Positions 60,829-64,000 of a stretch of DNA of 64,000 bases are shown here, piece by piece (the first letter of the stretch is position 1; every line of letters starts with the position of its first letter). This DNA comes from Anaerolineales bacterium (GTDB lineage: Bacteria > Chloroflexota > Anaerolineae > Anaerolineales > UBA11579). The notes beneath the pieces were generated by a model that saw only the letters and a program-made list of their open reading frames with translations, was not told the origin of the DNA and did not search any database. The translations under genes and the position numbers were made by a program. Location: contig JAJTXV010000004.1 in the NCBI GenBank assembly GCA_021463845.1, positions 175,795-239,794 on the forward strand. The letters run 5' to 3'.

Positions 60829-63069
60829 ATGAAACCAGAAGTACACAGCTACACAGCCACCGTCGGCAACCAAAGCATCACTCTTGAGACCGGCAAGCTG
60901 GCCAACCTGGCCGGCGGTTCCGTCACCGCCCGCATTGGCGAATCGCTCATCCTGGCTACCGCCACCATGAGCGGGTCGCCGCGCACGGGCATTGACTTCT
61001 TCCCGCTCAGCGTGGATTTCGAAGAGCGCATGTACGCCGGCGGCCGCATCCCCGGCTCCTTCTTCCGTCGCGAGGGTCGCCCCACTGAGGTAGCCATCCT
61101 CACCTCGCGCCTGACCGACCGCCCACTGCGCCCTCTGTTCCCCAAAGACCTGCGCAATGACGTCCAGGTCATCATGACCGCCCTCTCGGCTGACACCGAG
61201 AACGTGCTCGATGTGATCGCCGTCAACGCCGCTTCCGCCGCCATCATGATCTCAGACATCCCCTGGAACGGCCCGGTCGGCGCTGTCCGCATCGGCCGCA
61301 TCAATGGCGAGTTCGTGGTCAACCCCACCTACAGCCAGCTGCCCGAGTCGGACCTCGACCTGCGCATCGCCGGCACGCGTGAGGCGATCCTCATGGTCGA
61401 ATGCGGCGCTAACGAAGTGGACGAAGACTCCATGGCCGCCGCCCTCGAGCTCGGCCACAAGGCCCTCCAGCCCCTGATCGACATCCAGTTGGAGATGGCC
61501 GCCGCCGTTGGCAAACCCAAGCGCGACTATCCCAAGTTCAGCATCGACGAAGACCTCAAGAAGAAAGTGCTGGCCCGCGCCGAAAGCGAGCTGGAGAACA
61601 TTCTCGAGAACACCAAGGGCAAGGCTGCCCAGTATGAAGCTATTGACCTGCTGCGTGACACCATCGTGGAAGAGCTGGGCGGCGATGACGCCGTGCTGGC
61701 CGGCCAGGTGAAGGAAGCCTACACCTCAGCCGAGAAAGCTGTCGTCCGCCGCCGCATCATCAACGACGGCAAGCGCCCAGACGGCCGCAAGCCTACTGAG
61801 ATCCGCCCCATTTGGTGCGAGGTTGACCTCAGCCCGCGTGCCCACGGCTCCGGCCTGTTCACCCGTGGCGAAACCCAGGTGCTGACCCTGACGACCCTTG
61901 GCACCCCCAAGGAAGCGCAGGAGCTGGACAACCTGACTCCTATCAATACCAAGCGCTACATGCACCACTACAACTTCCCGCCGTACTCCACCGGTGAGGC
62001 CCGCCCGCTGCGCGGCTCCTCCCGCCGCGAGATCGGCCACGGCGCCCTCGCCGAGCGCGCCCTGCTGGCCGTCATCCCTGACGAGAAAGACTTCCCCTAC
62101 ACGCTGCGCCTGGTCTCCGAGTGCTTGTCCTCCAATGGCAGCACCTCCATGGGCTCGGTGTGCGGCAGCACCCTGGCCCTCATGGATGCCGGTGTGCCCA
62201 TCAAGGCGCCCGTCTCCGGTATCGCCATGGGCCTCATCACCGATGGCAGCAAGTACCAGATCCTCAGCGATATCCAGGGGATCGAGGATCACCTGGGCGA
62301 TATGGACTTCAAGGTCGCTGGCACGGACAAGGGCATTACCGCCCTGCAGATGGATATCAAGATCTCCGGCCTGACCGCCGCCATGATGGCCGAAGCCTTG
62401 GGCCAAGCCAAGGAAGGCCGCAAGCACATCCTCGACAAGATGCTGGAAGTGCTGGCTGCCCCGCGTGCTGACCTCAAGGATCATGCCCCGCGTATCACAA
62501 CCATCCAGGTGCCTATCGAGAAGATCGGCGCGGTTATCGGCCCAGGCGGCAAGACCATTCGCGCCATTCAGGAAGAGAGCGGCGCGAAGATCGACATCGC
62601 CGACGACGGCACCGTTTTCATCGCCTCAGACAGCGGCGAGAAGGCCCGCATTGCGCGCGAGCGCATCGAAGCCCTCACCGAGACGGCCGAGATCGGCAAG
62701 GTCTATACCGGCAAGGTTGTACGCACTACCGACTTCGGCGCCTTTGTCGAGATCCTGCCCAACATGGACGGCATGGTCCACATCTCCCAGCTCGACAGCA
62801 ACCACGTCGAGAGCGTGGAGAGCGTGGCACAGGTCGGCGATGAGCTGACGGTCATGGTCACAGATATCGACCCCAGCGGCAAGATCCGCCTCAGCCGCCA
62901 GGCCGTGCTCGAAGGCTGGACTGCTGAAGAAGCCCGCGAGAAGGACAAGGGCGGCGCCAGCCGCCCCCGCAACGGCGGCGGTGGTGACCGCGGCCGGGGT
63001 GGCCGCGATGGCGGCCGCGGCCGAGACGGCGGTCGCGACCGTGGTGGTTTCCGCGGCGGCCGCCGCTAA
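60829..63069 (+). CDS. pnp: Polyribonucleotide nucleotidyltransferase (PNPase)
   Basis: A 746-aa phosphorolytic 3'-5' exoribonuclease. Two RNase PH-like domains (about 10-145 and 305-535), with FFRREGRPTE and GSSRREIGHGALAERAL, then KH (ITTIQVPIEKIGAVIGPGGKTIRAI) and S1 (GKVYTGKVVRTTDFGAFVEILPN) domains. A Gly/Arg-rich tail (RGG-type, about 715-746) ends the protein. ATG at 60829 is chosen because AGGAG sits just upstream; a GTG at 60805 would place that site inside the gene. Confidence 0.97.
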   Translation: MKPEVHSYTATVGNQSITLETGKLANLAGGSVTARIGESLILATATMSGSPRTGIDFFPLSVDFEERMYAGGRIPGSFFRREGRPTEVAILTSRLTDRPLRPLFPKDLRNDVQVIMTALSADTENVLDVIAVNAASAAIMISDIPWNGPVGAVRIGRINGEFVVNPTYSQLPESDLDLRIAGTREAILMVECGANEVDEDSMAAALELGHKALQPLIDIQLEMAAAVGKPKRDYPKFSIDEDLKKKVLARAESELENILENTKGKAAQYEAIDLLRDTIVEELGGDDAVLAGQVKEAYTSAEKAVVRRRIINDGKRPDGRKPTEIRPIWCEVDLSPRAHGSGLFTRGETQVLTLTTLGTPKEAQELDNLTPINTKRYMHHYNFPPYSTGEARPLRGSSRREIGHGALAERALLAVIPDEKDFPYTLRLVSECLSSNGSTSMGSVCGSTLALMDAGVPIKAPVSGIAMGLITDGSKYQILSDIQGIEDHLGDMDFKVAGTDKGITALQMDIKISGLTAAMMAEALGQAKEGRKHILDKMLEVLAAPRADLKDHAPRITTIQVPIEKIGAVIGPGGKTIRAIQEESGAKIDIADDGTVFIASDSGEKARIARERIEALTETAEIGKVYTGKVVRTTDFGAFVEILPNMDGMVHISQLDSNHVESVESVAQVGDELTVMVTDIDPSGKIRLSRQAVLEGWTAEEAREKDKGGASRPRNGGGGDRGRGGRDGGRGRDGGRDRGGFRGGRR

Positions 63070-63090
63070 CTCGGCGCACGTTAGACTGCA

Positions 63091-63126
63091 AAAGAACAGC
63101 CCCGCCAATTGGCGGGGCTGTTCTTT
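63091..63126 (+). terminator. Intrinsic terminator of pnp
   Basis: AAAGAACAGCCCCGCC-AATT-GGCGGGGCTGTTCTTT is a perfect 16-bp hairpin ending in a short T run, 21 nt after the pnp stop. Confidence 0.9.
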
Positions 63127-63146
63127 ATAATACCTTGGAGGGAAAT

Positions 63147-63608
63147 ATGATCATCAAAGTTGACCAACTAGTGTCAGATTTTCTAAAAGTAGCACAGATA
63201 TCAGGAATTGACGTGGGACAAGATGATTTGCAAGTAGAGTTTCTTCAGGCACCTCATACTCCACCCAAACGCCTGCCGAAGGGCCATATGGCCGTGTATG
63301 TATTTGCCCAAGATAACTTATGTTTGAAAGTGGGAAAAGTAAACATAAAGAGTCAAGCCAGGTACACTTACCATCATTACGGCACCAAACGAGCCCGCTC
63401 TAGCTTAGCCTTGTCTATTCTCAGGCATTCGAACGAATTTGGCATTCTCACTCCCAGCGATGAGAATATAAGGAACTGGATACTTACAAATACAAGCCGA
63501 TTGAACTTCCTGCTACACGAAAACAAGGGGCCTTTAGCACTAAACTTATTAGAAGCATTCTTACAATGTCGGTTGACACCAAGATTTGAGGGGGCAACCT
63601 CAAAGTAG
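63147..63608 (+). CDS. AT-rich gene, possible GIY-YIG-related protein
   Basis: A 153-aa protein starting at ATG after a strong GGAGGG. The middle reads LPKGHMAVYVFAQDNLCLKVGKVNIKSQARYTYHHYG; the V-Y-V...L-K-V-G-K pattern recalls GIY-YIG nuclease folds, though the motif is not classical. The C-terminus is helical (NWILTNTSRLNFLLHENKGPLALNLLEAFLQCRLTP). It is far more AT-rich than pnp and lies next to repeat-laden DNA, so it is a likely import. Function is unproven. Confidence 0.6.
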   Translation: MIIKVDQLVSDFLKVAQISGIDVGQDDLQVEFLQAPHTPPKRLPKGHMAVYVFAQDNLCLKVGKVNIKSQARYTYHHYGTKRARSSLALSILRHSNEFGILTPSDENIRNWILTNTSRLNFLLHENKGPLALNLLEAFLQCRLTPRFEGATSK

Positions 63609-63922
63609 TTTCAGCCAATAGTTGCCCAAAACGAAGAACGTCTTTCCGAAGGGATTCCTCACTCGCTTCGCTCGTTTCGGAATGACAGTTGTTTCCTTAA
63701 AAATCAATTCTCCTTGCCTTTTGTCCAATCCCTTGATTTCCTCAGGAATCCTCATGCCCCACGCCATCCTGTGGCACTATGCTGCCATCACGCGCACGGC
63801 CGGCTGCTTGCGCCGCCAGTACAGCCAGCTACCTGCAGCGTGCCGGCTGCTGAGCACATAAAGGAGGAAACTATCGGAGATTGGCTAAAAGGCAGTTGAG
63901 CGCTCAACTGCCAACGCCAAAC
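63609..63922. other. Intergenic region with repeat element and palindrome
   Basis: No convincing gene. It contains a dispersed repeat of the ATTCC/GGAAT family (63652-63688) and a perfect 22-bp palindrome GGCAGTTGAGCGCTCAACTG plus CC at 63891-63912. A good ribosome-site sequence AAGGAGG (63861-63867) lies 17 nt before a TTG at 63881; the frame from another TTG would run on into the tandem repeat. A coding role cannot be decided here. Confidence 0.5.
63652..63688. repeat. Dispersed repeat copy, ATTCC/GGAAT type
   Basis: GGATTCCTCACTCGC...TTTCGGAATGACAG is the minus-orientation form of GTCATTCCGA-N-GAGGAATCC, with core ACTCGCTTCGCTCGT. It is the same family as the copy at 41268-41330. Confidence 0.8.
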
Positions 63923-64000
63923 GACAACAGCGACAACAGCGACAACAGCGACAACAGCGACAACAGCGACAACAGCGACAACAGCGACAACAGCGACAAC
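63923..64000 (+). repeat. 9-bp tandem repeat running off the window
   Basis: GACAACAGC is repeated eight full times plus six bases without a single mismatch. The unit is three codons long; none of the six frames contains a stop. Frames read Asp-Asn-Ser, Thr-Thr-Ala or Gln-Gln-Arg on the plus strand. The right end is outside the window. Confidence 0.95.

Noticed and set aside
63923..64000. CRISPR array
   Set aside because: The unit is a 9-bp direct tandem repeat with no spacers.

Overview
The window reads as a chromosome segment of a Chloroflexota bacterium, most likely class Anaerolineae. The support is the 16S rRNA sequence (its 806-region reads ATTAGAAACCCCGGTAGTCC), the GC-rich and codon-biased genes, a complete 14-subunit complex I operon, and a LexA operator of the GAAC-N4-GTTC type. 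This assignment is by recognition; no database was searched.

Layout. 1-1477: 16S rRNA (minus strand, 3' end cut by the window edge) with its promoter and leader. 1.8-5.3 kb: replication/repair genes recR-ybaB-dnaX plus two small genes. 5.3-15.4 kb: mixed housekeeping and unknown genes (VPS62-like membrane protein, methyltransferase, two tRNAs, rhodanese, GT-C-like protein, ppa, lipA), a decayed merR-family regulator, and an AT-rich AlbA_2 gene. 16.2-30.5 kb: nuoA-nuoN, all on the minus strand. 30.7-37.5 kb: bi-domain sugar oxidoreductase, M29 aminopeptidase, UPF0316 protein and alpha-glucan phosphorylase. 37.6-41.1 kb: dnaG-rpoD. 41.4-47.9 kb: a repair-flavoured operon running ssb - DUF3467 - translin - split Cas4-like nuclease - nadK - B-box membrane protein - recN, then an atypical response regulator and a LysW-like zinc ribbon. 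48.1-51.5 kb: lipoprotein, panD, MmcQ/YjbR, SDR threonine dehydrogenase and lexA. 51.7-56.3 kb: a compact five-gene set (ATP-grasp, PglC-type sugar transferase, E1 alpha, E1 beta, lipoyl/PSBD/PglD-NeuD chimera). 56.4-60.1 kb: orphan DNA methyltransferase, two SAM methyltransferases, LOG-family protein, HEAT-repeat protein. 60.3-63.1 kb: rpsO and pnp. 63.1-64.0 kb: an AT-rich unknown gene, a dispersed repeat and a 9-bp tandem repeat that runs off the window.

The most promising candidate for an undescribed system is the 51.7-56.3 kb set. A two-subunit 2-oxoacid dehydrogenase E1 sits directly before a protein that begins like an E2 (lipoyl domain with its lysine, then a peripheral-subunit-binding domain) but ends in a left-handed-beta-helix sugar N-acyltransferase instead of the E2 catalytic domain. 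It could pass an acyl group made from a 2-oxoacid straight to an amino sugar that is then loaded on a lipid by the neighbouring PglC-type enzyme.

Other features worth attention: at least twelve genes have a -10 hexamer 6-8 nt before the start codon, pointing to leaderless mRNAs; a membrane-anchored Cas4-like nuclease is split by one in-frame TGA; a merR-type 19-bp-spacer promoter survives in front of a wrecked merR gene; dispersed repeats have constant ends and variable palindromic cores; and four of five convergent gene pairs end in interlocked stop codons.
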